A program made the position numbers and the translations under genes. Of a DNA stretch of 64,000 bases, positions 8,902 to 18,358 are shown in pieces. A model generated the notes under the pieces. The model was not told the origin of the DNA. It searched no databases and was given only the letters and a program-made list of their open reading frames with translations. Numbering within the stretch: the first letter of the stretch is position 1; the number at the start of each line of letters is the position of its first letter. This DNA comes from Tenuifilum thalassicum (lineage in GTDB: Bacteria; Bacteroidota; Bacteroidia; Bacteroidales; Tenuifilaceae), in assembly GCF_013265555.1 (NCBI RefSeq), contig NZ_CP041345.1:1968581-2032580 (forward strand). Direction: 5' to 3'.

Positions 8902-10017
8902 CTACTCTCCTACCAGTTCATACCCACCCTTGAGCAGCACATCTGTTAACTTGGAGTCAAATACTTGGGCAATTGTATCTTGAATTAAGCCTACCTGGAG
9001 GAATTCTTTCTTAAACTGGTATTTAGTTGAATCGGAATAATCTAAAATGTAAACAAAATACTTATCACCATTTTGGTGTAGAGCAGTTACTGGTAATACC
9101 CATGCATTGGAAACGTTGGTATAAACTTTTGCGGTAACCCTCATCCCACTTATCAACTTTACATCAGGTGTTTGTTTTAACGATGCGAAGCATTCTACTG
9201 CTTTATTCTCAGTATTTGCATCTAAGCCAACTGAAATCACCTCACCTTCAATTTTTTTTCCATCTCCTACTAATTCAATTTCAACCTTTTGGCCAGGTTT
9301 CACAGCATTCACTTGATTCATAAAAACATAAAACTTAAGCAAGAGGTTTCTGGTATCAATAAGCTCTGCAACAGGTTGCTCGATAGTAATTGGTTTTCCA
9401 ATTGCTGATTCAATTCTTGAAACAGTTCCATCTATTGGAGAAGTTAGGTAAGCCTCACCAAAGAAATCACCTTTTAGAATTTTATCAGGCTGTAGCCCAA
9501 GCCTAGTAAGCAATAACCTGTAAGATTTGTTTTTAGCTTCTAAAGTACGATATTCACCCTTAGCCTTTAAAAGTTCCTTTTTTGATACGATTCCGCTTTT
9601 TGCTAACTCCTCTATTCGTTCATAGCTGTTTTTTGCTAAAAGGAAGCTGTTATATATCTCAATAAACTCGGTTTGCAAGTTCATCACCTCTGGTCCATCA
9701 ATAACAACAATCGCTTGTCCCTTATATACTTTTTCCGAGGGCTTCACTTTAATCTCTTTTATTAATGCGTTTATAGGAGAGGTTACATATGCTTTGGCAT
9801 TTGGACTTGGTTCAACAACTCCCTGAGCAACTATATCTTGCGATAATTCAATCTTTTTAACGCTGCCAATCTTCATATCCATTGTATTAAACTGCTCAAC
9901 AGAAACAGAAACTATCTTATCGTCATTTATGGACGATTCAGTTTCTTGGCTGTCATTCGACGAGCAAGAATAAAACATGATGGCAAATAGTGTAATAGTA
10001 ATCAGATTAATCTTCAT
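8902..10017 (-). CDS. RND efflux periplasmic adaptor lipoprotein (CusB/CzcB family)
   Basis: 371 residues with a lipoprotein signal peptide (MFYSCSSN; lipidated Cys near residue 18). It shows the membrane-fusion-protein plan: a barrel-sandwich half (VTSPINALIKEIKVKPSEKVYKG), an alpha-helical hairpin (about 110-160), the second half (AYLTSPIDGTVSRIE) and a beta-barrel with NAVKPGQKVEIEL. It would link the inner membrane pump encoded immediately upstream (33 bases away) to an outer membrane channel. No TolC-type channel gene is present beside it. The substrate is probably a divalent metal ion, judged from the pump. Confidence 0.88.
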   Translation of the reverse strand: MKINLITITLFAIMFYSCSSNDSQETESSINDDKIVSVSVEQFNTMDMKIGSVKKIELSQDIVAQGVVEPSPNAKAYVTSPINALIKEIKVKPSEKVYKGQAIVVIDGPEVMNLQTEFIEIYNSFLLAKNSYERIEELAKSGIVSKKELLKAKGEYRTLEAKNKSYRLLLTRLGLQPDKILKGDFFGEAYLTSPIDGTVSRIESAIGKPITIEQPVAELIDTRNLLLKFYVFMNQVNAVKPGQKVEIELVGDGKKIEGEVISVGLDANTENKAVECFASLKQTPDVKLISGMRVTAKVYTNVSNAWVLPVTALHQNGDKYFVYILDYSDSTKYQFKKEFLQVGLIQDTIAQVFDSKLTDVLLKGGYELVGE

Positions 10018-10050
10018 CTTTCAAATTTTCAATAAGGTTAAACATAATCA

Positions 10051-13000
10051 TCAACTTCTACGCTTAAAGGTCCAAAACTTCAACCCTTCAAAGCGCTCAA
10101 ATACAGAGTAAAGAAGCGGGAGTGCAACCATGGTAAGCATGGTTGAGGAAATTAAGCCGCCAATAACAACAGTAGCAAGGGGGCGTTGCACTTCGGCTCC
10201 CGCAGAGGTTGATAAGGCCATGGGCAAAAATCCCATCGCTGCAGCCAAAGAGGTAAGCAATACAGGTCTAAGCCTGTTGCGTGTTGCTCTCATTATACGC
10301 TCTCGTAAATCGCTGACATCTTCCTCCTTTAACTCTTTCAGATGCTCAATTAGTACTATTCCATCTAGTACAGCCACCCCAAAAAGTGCTATAAAACCTA
10401 CAGCAGCCGATATGCTAAAAGGCATTCCACGAATCCAAAGCATTAAAATACCCCCAATAACCGATAGCGGTACAGATGTATAAACCATCAAGGCATCTTT
10501 AAATGAATGGAATGCAAAATGCAGAAAAATAAAGATTAAAGCCAATGCAGCCGGAACTGCAACAAGTAATCGATTACGTGCATTTCTAAGGTTCTCAAAT
10601 TGACCACCATATTCAACGTAATATCCAGGAGGCAGTGTCAACTTACTATCCAATATTTTTTGAATATCTTTTACAACCGATTCCAAATCTCGGTTACGAA
10701 CATTAACACTTACCACAACCCGACGATGGGTGTTATCGCGGGAGATTTTTGCAGGACCTGTAGTGTATTCAACGTTAGCAAGTTCTTCTAGCGGAACCAA
10801 ACCTCCACCAGGCAAAGAAATTAAAAGGTTCTTCACACTGGCAATGTTCTTTCTATTCTCCTCAGCCAAACGAACAACTAAGTCGAAGCGTTTTTCACCT
10901 TCAAAAATACTACCTGCAGCCTCCCCTGCAAAAGCTGCCGACACCACCCTATTTAATTCCTCAACTGAGATACCGTACATGGAGATCTTTCGCCTATCGT
11001 ACTTAATACTAATTTGGGGTAATCCAGCAGTTTTTTCCATGATGATATCGGCTGCTCCTGGAACTCCATCAATTAGCTTTTTAACCTCAATAGCCTTTTG
11101 GTTCAAAACATCTAGATCCTCTCCAAATATCTTTATGGCTAAATCTGCACGTACTCCAGTAATCAACTCATTAAAGCGCATCTCAATGGGCTGAGTAAAT
11201 TCATACTCTACATTTGGAATAACAGAAAGCGCTTCCTTAAACTTATTAGCCAATTCCTCCTTACTCGATGCATTCACCCAATATTTTTTTGGTTTTAACT
11301 TGATAATCATATCGATTTCTTCCATCGACATAGGATCGGTAGGCACTTCGGCTGCGCCAATACGGCTTACTATTTTATCTACTTCTGGGAACTTTTCAAT
11401 AAGGATTTTCTCCATCATGGTAGTCAGTTCAGTAGTACGTTTAAGTGATGTTCCAGTTTTTAATACTGGTTGAATCACAAAATCTCCCTCATCAAGAGTT
11501 GGGACAAATTCTGCACCCAACCGGGTAAATACCCAGCCTGAAAAAAGTAACATGGCAAAGGCTGCACCAAGCACCCATTTTTTATTATTATATGCCCACT
11601 CGATTACAGGTTTATACGATAAATGAATTATACGCATAATCCACTCTGAAAGCAACCACTTTTTCTTCTGTGGTCTTAGAAAAAGCGAAGCTGCAACAGG
11701 TAGCCAGGTAAACCCAAAAAACATGGCACCAATAAGAGCGAAGCTAAACGATAGGGCCATGGGACGAAACATTTTACCCTCAACCCCTGAAAGCGAAAGA
11801 ATTGGAATGAAGACAATAAGAATTATTATTTGACCAAAAACTGCAGAATTCATCATTTTTGATGCTCCCTCAAACGAAATAGAATCGAACAACAGCCTCT
11901 TTTCATTTTCCGACTTGGCAGGAAAATCATTCGCTCTTAGCGTCAATCTTAGTACAATAAACTCTACAATAATAACTGCACCATCAATAATGATCCCAAA
12001 ATCAAGAGCACCAAGACTCATAAGATTGGCATCAATACCAAAAATATACATTGCCGATATGGTAAATAAAAGAGCTAATGGGATTAATGACGAAATAACA
12101 AGAGAAGCCCTTAAATTTCCAAGGATAAGAAGTACAACAAGAAAAACTATAATACATCCAAAAATGAGATTCTCTAAGATTGTTTTAGTTGTTTTTGAAA
12201 TTAGCTCACTGCGTTCCACAATCGGATTAATATAAACACCCTCGGGAAGATGTTTTTGGACCTCAGCAACTCTTTCCTTAACAGCCTCAATAACCTTATT
12301 GGAGTTTGCATCTTTAAGCATCATTATTTGTCCCATAACCTTTTCGCCTTGTCCGTTGGCAGTTATGGCACCAAATCTATTTGCATGTCCTTCATTTACA
12401 CTAGCCACATCGGCTACCCTTATAGAAAAACCGTTTTTGGTCACAATGGGGATTTGCTCAATGTCCTCTATGGATTTTAATAACCCCTCTCCCCTTACAA
12501 AATAGCTTTGGTTCTCTCTTTCAATGTAAGCCCCTCCTGCTACTCCATTGTTTTGCTCCAAGGCGTTTAACACATCGACAATAGAAATATTGTATTGAGC
12601 AAGTTTTTCCGGATCAACAGCTACCTCGTATTGCTTAAGATAGCCTCCCCAAGTGTTAACCTCCACAACACCCTGGATACCTGAAAGTTGACGTTTTACA
12701 TACCAATCCTGAATGGTTCTTAGCTCAGTAGTGGTGTACCTATCCTCGAATCCTGGCTTTACATCAAGAACATACTGATAAATCTCGCCTAAACCTGTTG
12801 AAATAGGTCCCATGTCGGGCTTGCCAAATCCTTCTGGAATATTCTCTGCTGCAGTTTTTAACTTTTCTGCAATAAGCTGGCGTGGTAAGTAGGTTCCGAG
12901 ATCATCGTCGAATACTATGGTAACAACCGATAATCCAAACTTTGATATTGAACGGATCTCCTTTACACCTGGCAAATTCGACATCTCAAGCTCAATAGGA

Positions 13001-13200
13001 TAGGTTATGAATTGTTCCACATCCTGAGTCGAAAGGTTACGACTGGTGGTTATTACCTGAACCTGATTATTAGTAATATCAGGAACAGCACCAACAGGAA
13101 TCTGGGTTACAGCGTATATACCAAATAATGCAATGGTAAGGGTGAGTAGCACAATAATTAGCTTACTCCTAATACTAAAACTTATTAGTTTTTCTATCAT
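10051..13200 (-). CDS. heavy-metal RND efflux pump, CzcA-like inner membrane subunit
   Basis: 1049 residues, full length for the HME-RND family. The N-terminus (MIEKLISFSIRSKLIIVLL) is the first membrane helix, followed by the porter loop with IPVGAVPDITNNQVQVIT. Transmembrane helix 4 carries LGALDFGIIIDGAVIIVEF, the DFG-x3-DGAV signature typical of the Czc/Cnr branch that exports Zn, Co, Cd or Ni. The second half repeats the fold (FVPTLDEGDFVIQP; FIALFGVAVLDGIVLIEHL). Proton-driven export from periplasm or cytoplasm is family knowledge; the actual metal is inferred. It is followed by its adaptor gene. Upstream, 76 bases separate it from a propeller-SpoIIE gene on the same strand. Confidence 0.92.
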   Translation of the reverse strand: MIEKLISFSIRSKLIIVLLTLTIALFGIYAVTQIPVGAVPDITNNQVQVITTSRNLSTQDVEQFITYPIELEMSNLPGVKEIRSISKFGLSVVTIVFDDDLGTYLPRQLIAEKLKTAAENIPEGFGKPDMGPISTGLGEIYQYVLDVKPGFEDRYTTTELRTIQDWYVKRQLSGIQGVVEVNTWGGYLKQYEVAVDPEKLAQYNISIVDVLNALEQNNGVAGGAYIERENQSYFVRGEGLLKSIEDIEQIPIVTKNGFSIRVADVASVNEGHANRFGAITANGQGEKVMGQIMMLKDANSNKVIEAVKERVAEVQKHLPEGVYINPIVERSELISKTTKTILENLIFGCIIVFLVVLLILGNLRASLVISSLIPLALLFTISAMYIFGIDANLMSLGALDFGIIIDGAVIIVEFIVLRLTLRANDFPAKSENEKRLLFDSISFEGASKMMNSAVFGQIIILIVFIPILSLSGVEGKMFRPMALSFSFALIGAMFFGFTWLPVAASLFLRPQKKKWLLSEWIMRIIHLSYKPVIEWAYNNKKWVLGAAFAMLLFSGWVFTRLGAEFVPTLDEGDFVIQPVLKTGTSLKRTTELTTMMEKILIEKFPEVDKIVSRIGAAEVPTDPMSMEEIDMIIKLKPKKYWVNASSKEELANKFKEALSVIPNVEYEFTQPIEMRFNELITGVRADLAIKIFGEDLDVLNQKAIEVKKLIDGVPGAADIIMEKTAGLPQISIKYDRRKISMYGISVEELNRVVSAAFAGEAAGSIFEGEKRFDLVVRLAEENRKNIASVKNLLISLPGGGLVPLEELANVEYTTGPAKISRDNTHRRVVVSVNVRNRDLESVVKDIQKILDSKLTLPPGYYVEYGGQFENLRNARNRLLVAVPAALALIFIFLHFAFHSFKDALMVYTSVPLSVIGGILMLWIRGMPFSISAAVGFIALFGVAVLDGIVLIEHLKELKEEDVSDLRERIMRATRNRLRPVLLTSLAAAMGFLPMALSTSAGAEVQRPLATVVIGGLISSTMLTMVALPLLYSVFERFEGLKFWTFKRRS

Positions 13201-13228
13201 TCTAGCTCATATTTACTTATTCATATAT

Positions 13229-13242
13229 ATGCATATATGCAT
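13229..13242. promoter_or_regulatory. 14-bp perfect palindrome upstream of the RND pump gene
   Basis: The sequence atgcatatatgcat reads the same on both strands and sits 29 bases before the ATG of the pump gene at 13200. Its position suits an operator for a dimeric repressor, but alternating purine-pyrimidine AT tracts also occur by chance. No metal regulator gene lies next to it. Confidence 0.3.
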
Positions 13243-13276
13243 CAAAACGACTATCATATCCTGTTTGTTCATCAAG

Positions 13277-16200
13277 CTAAATCTTTATACCCAATACCAG
13301 AACATCATCAATTTGCTCATTAAACCCACGCCATTTTTCAAAAGTTTGAGCAAGTTTATTCTCTAGCAGAAAACATGGGCTACCATAATTCTCTAATATC
13401 AAGTTTTTTAATCGAGTTGATGAAAACTTTTCTCCATTCTCGGCACTAAACTGGTCGCAATAGCCATCGGTAAATGCAAATACTATATCATTTTTTGCAA
13501 GTTTTACCTTTTTTGAAGTATAGCTCACCTTATGATTATCCCAACCAATTCTATAAATATCGGGGCGTAGCTTTACAAGTTGGCCATCAGAGATAATGTA
13601 TAAAGGCATTTTTGCGCCAGAGTACTCTAACTCCATGGTGTTATGATCAAAAACACAAAGAGCAATCTCCATCCCATCAATAATACTTTTCTGTGACTTT
13701 GAGAAGAAATCAACGACTAACCGATTGGTTTTTAAAAGAATTTTAGGGGTATTGCTATAATTCTGATCGCGAAGGGCAGTTCTAAGGGCATTTTCACAAA
13801 TTACGCTAACAATAGCTCCTGGAACACCGTGACCGGTACAATCGGCAACAGCAAATATTGATTTATTTTTATAATGAAAAAACCAGTAAAAATCGCCACT
13901 CACATAATCTTTGGGCTTATAGAACAGGAAAGTATCAGTAAAATATGTTTTCAGATCCTCGATTGACGGTAGCATGGATGCTTGAAGAAATTTTGCATAT
14001 TTGATGCTATCAGTTATTTGCTTATTCTTCTCATCTACAATTGAAAGTTGCTCTTTAAGTTCAACTGTTCGCTGCTCAACCATTTCTTCTAACTCTTCTT
14101 GGCGCTCTTTCAATGTTTTTATTCGGCTGCTTGTATACAGATACAAGACTAATCCTAAAACAAGAACAAACAAAATCCTAAACCACCATGTGGCCCAAAA
14201 CGGAGGTGCAATGTAAATGGGCATTGAAACTATTTCATCGGACCAAACTCCATCGCTGTTAGCCGCTTTAAGGTGCAACCTGTATGTTTTCCCAGGTGCT
14301 AGGCTACTAAAGATCGCCTGGCGGCTTTTGGTTTCAACCCAAGTGTCATCAAGGCCTTCTAGATACCAGGCATATTTAACCTCCTGTGGATTTTTAAAAC
14401 TTATTGCCTCAAATTCGAAAGTAATGTGATTTTGATTATGCCTTAGTTTTAGGTCGAGAGGTAATCCAGTGAGCTCATCGATAGAATCGGTAAACATTCT
14501 CCAATTGGTTTTTTGTGAGCGCAATAGCACACTCTTTATTGAAACCACAGGCGGCACACTATTAATTTTATCAAATGCCCTTTGATAATAGGCAAGACCA
14601 CTGTTTGTAGCAATCCAGAAACCTTTATCACTATCACTTAATACTCCATTAAGGTTTATTTCTAAATCGGGTAATCCTTCGTTTGGTCCATAATGCCTAA
14701 GGATTAAGCTATCATTCAAAAATTCATGAATGCTTAACCTATCCAATCCCAAGTTTGTTCCAACCCACAAAAACTCTTTATCGGCATAAAGCAAATAAAT
14801 TAGATTTGACGATAAACCATCTGCCTCCTTTATCTGTTTTAACTCATTTCCATTAAAACCATAAACACCCTCATTCCTTGTTCCAAACCAAACATTTCCA
14901 TAGGTATCGGTTAATAGTGTTGATATCTCGGCATTTTTACCAATTTCATTGAATGAAAATACTTTATTTTGTTCAATGTAGTACACACCGTTAAATCGTG
15001 TACCTACCCATATCCTATTTCTAATCGTATCTATTTGTAGTTTCTGTATAAATACGTTCCCAGTATCGCTTGCAAATAGTTTATAGTGACAAAATTGGAC
15101 ACCATTCTTTGTATAGTACAACCCTTTTGATGTAGCAACCCATAAAATCTTATTTTCATCTTCAATAATATCGTCAATCCTAAGTTCCTGATTTTGAAGC
15201 AATGGCAAACGCCTAAATCGATATCCTTTCCCTGCACCTTGATACATGGCAAGACAGATGCCGGCATTGCTTGTTCCTACATATATTTTCCCATCCGACG
15301 CCTCAAAAACCTTTCCTATGTAGTTATCGGGCAATCCATTTTGAGTTGAATAACGGTAAATACCATTAGGAGTCATAATGGAGAGCCCCTCACCAATGGT
15401 ACCAATCCAAAGGTATCCGTTTCTTGTTTTGCTCACCCCCCATATCTTATTGCCAATTAAACCATCGTTTTTAGTATAAGCAGTAAAAGCCACTCCCTTA
15501 AGGATTCCAATACCATTATTTGTCAGAATCCATAAATTCTTTTCATGATCGACATACAACTTGGTAGGCAGATCGGGCAACCCATTCTTTACTCCAATTC
15601 TCCTTTTGAATGAGTGGCTTTTTAAAGTAAAACCATAAACGCTTATTTCATTAAATTTATTTCTACCTATGCACCAAAAAACCGAATCTATCTTGGCTAT
15701 CTTATAAATTTCTAGCTCATTTGCAACAGGATGATCTATCCTGACTGGTTTATCATCAATAAGTTTATATAAGCCTTTGCTTGTACCTAGTATAACTTCA
15801 TTTTTATCATCCTCAAAGCAGCAATAAGCAGCCACAAATTTCCCTAAACCTATTCTTTGATAATCGCCATTAATAATTTTATAAAACTCACCTTTATATC
15901 CAAGAAAAGACTCTCCCTTAGTTGTTTGAAATATAAAATCGCCTAATGGTCTATCCTGAAAAATAGCGCTAATATCAAGCCCGTCAGAATTTGGAAGAGG
16001 CCATCCATTAATATTAATTCGCTGGTTATAAAACCCAAGTTTATATACTCCCCTATCACTTAACACCCATATACCATTAGTTGATCTGCTAAACGATAAA
16101 GCACCCCCTACAGAATCCTTTGGTACGCTATACACTTTGCCACCAAAAAGATAATTTATACCCAATGTTGAACCAGCCCAAACCCCACCCATTTCATCTA

Positions 16201-16447
16201 CCACAACATCGGTTAACCTGGTGTAATTTAAACCGTCTTTAGTGGTGTAATAGTTGAACTCATAACCATTGTAATTGCATAAACCGCCACCTGTTGATAA
16301 CCAAACTCTTCCCTGGTTATCTTGATCAATACCAGTTACAACAGAATGCAGCAAACCTCTTTTAATACCCAAAATCTCCAGGTTGTATTGTTGGGAAAAG
16401 GAACAAATACCCGTAAATAATAGTAATATAGAGATTACAGACCTCAT
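13277..16447 (-). CDS. membrane sensor with two-component-type beta-propeller, Y_Y_Y domain and SpoIIE phosphatase
   Basis: 1056 residues. A signal peptide (SILLLFTGICSFSQQ) precedes many Reg_prop blades with the repeated wording WLSTGGGL, WIGTIGEGL, WVGTRFNGVYY and WFGTRNEGVYGF (about 25-630), forming a large periplasmic propeller. A Y_Y_Y immunoglobulin-like domain follows (about 650-740; YAWYLEGLDDTW), then one transmembrane helix (FWATWWFRILFVLVLGLVLYLY), a coiled coil and a cytoplasmic SpoIIE/PP2C phosphatase (about 815-1056; DYVSGDFYWFF, ADCTGHGVPGA, FTDGYCDQF). In relatives the propeller-Y_Y_Y front is fused to a histidine kinase, so here a phosphatase output replaces it. Ligand unknown. 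It is in the same direction as the downstream RND pump, with a 76-base gap. Confidence 0.9.
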   Translation of the reverse strand: MRSVISILLLFTGICSFSQQYNLEILGIKRGLLHSVVTGIDQDNQGRVWLSTGGGLCNYNGYEFNYYTTKDGLNYTRLTDVVVDEMGGVWAGSTLGINYLFGGKVYSVPKDSVGGALSFSRSTNGIWVLSDRGVYKLGFYNQRININGWPLPNSDGLDISAIFQDRPLGDFIFQTTKGESFLGYKGEFYKIINGDYQRIGLGKFVAAYCCFEDDKNEVILGTSKGLYKLIDDKPVRIDHPVANELEIYKIAKIDSVFWCIGRNKFNEISVYGFTLKSHSFKRRIGVKNGLPDLPTKLYVDHEKNLWILTNNGIGILKGVAFTAYTKNDGLIGNKIWGVSKTRNGYLWIGTIGEGLSIMTPNGIYRYSTQNGLPDNYIGKVFEASDGKIYVGTSNAGICLAMYQGAGKGYRFRRLPLLQNQELRIDDIIEDENKILWVATSKGLYYTKNGVQFCHYKLFASDTGNVFIQKLQIDTIRNRIWVGTRFNGVYYIEQNKVFSFNEIGKNAEISTLLTDTYGNVWFGTRNEGVYGFNGNELKQIKEADGLSSNLIYLLYADKEFLWVGTNLGLDRLSIHEFLNDSLILRHYGPNEGLPDLEINLNGVLSDSDKGFWIATNSGLAYYQRAFDKINSVPPVVSIKSVLLRSQKTNWRMFTDSIDELTGLPLDLKLRHNQNHITFEFEAISFKNPQEVKYAWYLEGLDDTWVETKSRQAIFSSLAPGKTYRLHLKAANSDGVWSDEIVSMPIYIAPPFWATWWFRILFVLVLGLVLYLYTSSRIKTLKERQEELEEMVEQRTVELKEQLSIVDEKNKQITDSIKYAKFLQASMLPSIEDLKTYFTDTFLFYKPKDYVSGDFYWFFHYKNKSIFAVADCTGHGVPGAIVSVICENALRTALRDQNYSNTPKILLKTNRLVVDFFSKSQKSIIDGMEIALCVFDHNTMELEYSGAKMPLYIISDGQLVKLRPDIYRIGWDNHKVSYTSKKVKLAKNDIVFAFTDGYCDQFSAENGEKFSSTRLKNLILENYGSPCFLLENKLAQTFEKWRGFNEQIDDVLVLGIKI

Positions 16448-16538
16448 TTTTCAAAAAAATAACACTCAATAAATTTAAGAAAATGAAACTATTAATCCTA
16501 TCTATACAACAAAAAACAAATTAAAAAATAGATATTAC

Positions 16539-16546
16539 TAACTTTG
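16539..16546 (+). promoter_or_regulatory. TAnnTTTG promoter box ahead of mnmA
   Basis: The sequence taactttg matches the Bacteroidota -7 consensus and lies 20 bases before the mnmA ATG. The short leader is normal for this phylum. No clear -33 TTTG is seen. Confidence 0.55.
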
Positions 16547-16565
16547 CAGTCCAATTAAATTTAAC

Positions 16566-17741
16566 ATGGAAAGAGTTGTTGTAGGCCTATCGGGCGGAGT
16601 AGATTCAAGCGTTGCTGCATACCTGTTAAAACAACAAGGCTATGAGGTTATTGGAATGTTTATGAAGAACTGGCACGATACAACAGGTGTGCTTAAAGGA
16701 GACTGTCCTTTTGATGATGACAAGCAATTTGCTGAAATGGTTGCCCGGAAACTTGATATCCCTTTTGAATTTGTCGACTTAAGCGACCAATACCGGCAGC
16801 GTGTGGTTGACTACATGTTTGACGAATATTCAAAAGGGAGAACGCCCAATCCAGATGTTCTATGCAACAGAGAAATAAAGTTTGATGCATTTATGGAAGC
16901 AGCCCTAAAACTAGGCGCTAAGTATGTTGCAACTGGCCACTACTGCCAAAAGGAGACAATAACGGTTAACAGCCAACCCATGTATCGTCTTCTTGCAGGT
17001 GCAGATCCGAACAAAGATCAGAGCTATTTCCTTTGCCAGCTCAACCAGCAACAGCTTAGTAAAGCATTATTCCCCATTGGACATCTACATAAACCAGAAG
17101 TTAGAATAATTGCCTCCGAGCTTGGCTTAGCAACTGCCGAACGAAAAGATTCCCAAGGAATTTGTTTTGTTGGAAAAGTGGATTTGCCAATCTTCCTCCA
17201 ACAAAAGCTGAAGGCTAAAAAAGGTAAAATAGTAGAAATTCCATCGCAGTTCTATGAGCAATACCAAAGGCCTCAGGCCGATGATTTAAAAACCATTTCA
17301 GCACCATATAAGTATAAATTCTCAGATGGGATTGTTGTTGGTGAACATCAAGGTGCACACTTTTTCACTATTGGACAGCGAAAAGGATTAAATGTGGGCG
17401 GAAAGGCAGAACCTCTTTTTGTTATTGCAACCGACATTGAAAAAAATATTGTTTATGTGGGTATGGGGAAAAAACACCCAGGGCTCTATCGTTCAGGACT
17501 CTATATGAAACCCAATGAGGTTCACTGGATTCGTCCCGATTTAGCCATAAGAATTGGTGAAAAACTTCAAGTAAAAGCCAGAATAAGATACAGGCAGCCC
17601 CTCCAAGATGCAATACTGCACAGAACAGAAAGTGGTTACTACTTAACTTTTGAAACTCCACAACGAGGAATAACTGCAGGCCAGTTCGCAGCATGGTATA
17701 TTGAAGATGAACTAATAGGTTCAGGGGTAATCGCAGAGTAA
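16566..17741 (+). CDS. mnmA: tRNA-specific 2-thiouridylase MnmA
   Basis: 391 residues; the enzyme makes the 2-thio group of U34 in tRNAs for Lys, Glu and Gln using ATP and a relayed sulfur. The PP-loop is at the N-terminus ([15 protein letters not shown]). The catalytic cysteines are in [14 protein letters not shown] (about residue 102) and DSQGICFVG (about residue 200). The ATP-binding and central segments ([20 protein letters not shown]) and the C-terminal barrel ([20 protein letters not shown]) are all intact. Length is slightly above the usual 360-370 because of an insertion around 220-245 ([20 protein letters not shown]). It stands alone, divergent from the propeller-SpoIIE gene. Confidence 0.95.
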   Translation: MERVVVGLSGGVDSSVAAYLLKQQGYEVIGMFMKNWHDTTGVLKGDCPFDDDKQFAEMVARKLDIPFEFVDLSDQYRQRVVDYMFDEYSKGRTPNPDVLCNREIKFDAFMEAALKLGAKYVATGHYCQKETITVNSQPMYRLLAGADPNKDQSYFLCQLNQQQLSKALFPIGHLHKPEVRIIASELGLATAERKDSQGICFVGKVDLPIFLQQKLKAKKGKIVEIPSQFYEQYQRPQADDLKTISAPYKYKFSDGIVVGEHQGAHFFTIGQRKGLNVGGKAEPLFVIATDIEKNIVYVGMGKKHPGLYRSGLYMKPNEVHWIRPDLAIRIGEKLQVKARIRYRQPLQDAILHRTESGYYLTFETPQRGITAGQFAAWYIEDELIGSGVIAE

Positions 17742-17799
17742 TTTAAATTATTAGTCTTTACCATAATCATTAAAAATAACTACTGAACAACTAAAGAAC

Positions 17800-18125
17800 G
17801 AATAGGAGGTTACTTCCAAAAGGTTTCACCCCAAAGTTGTAAGTTTGTTTTTGCTAAATAAACCACAACATAGACAAAAACAAAGGAATAAAATTTGTCG
17901 GACAGCCGAACCCTGTGGCTTACGTTCAAAGATGAGCCACTAATAGACTCAACGGCCATTCGGCTATTCAGCGATAACCTCTAGAGTAAGGGCAGCAACC
18001 CCAAGAATGATGGTAAAAAAAAGGCGGGTTCAAGGTGCACAGGCTTATTAGAGGCACTTAGCGGGAGTACTTAAAGAAAAGCGGATCAACTTCCTCTGAA
18101 TCACAGCTTAAAAATAGTTTTTTAT
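17800..18125 (+). ncRNA. possible structured RNA in a gene-free stretch
   Basis: No convincing reading frame exists between mnmA and the decayed locus. The stretch contains nested complementary arms: agccgaa (17904-17910) with ttcggct (17959-17965), and inside it gtggct (17915-17920) with agccac (17935-17940). A possible closing helix pairs aggaggtt (near 17805) with aacttcct (near 18090). A T-run follows at about 18117-18125. I checked for the hallmarks of tmRNA, RNase P, SRP RNA, 6S and common riboswitches and could not match any. The strand is a guess based on the T-run. Either an unrecognised RNA or eroded DNA would explain it. Confidence 0.35.
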
Positions 18126-18358
18126 TAAGGGGACTTTTAATAATATCAACATAAAAACTGATTATCATGCTTATACAATAAACAAATCACCCCAATCATG
18201 TTTACTTCTTCTACTTACAATATTTTCTTTTCAATTTTTGAGGATTTATTTAAGATAGAATACTACTTCTATAAATTTCAAAATATTATGAGTTTTATAG
18301 AGCAAAAATTATGGAAAACAATCCTTTAATACTCCTGTATCAACACATTTCTAACTAT

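Noticed and set aside
17800-18125. tmRNA, RNase P RNA, SRP RNA or cobalamin riboswitch
   Set aside because: Key hallmarks (such as GAGGAAAGTCC for RNase P or a tag frame and TTCGA arm for tmRNA) are not present on either strand.
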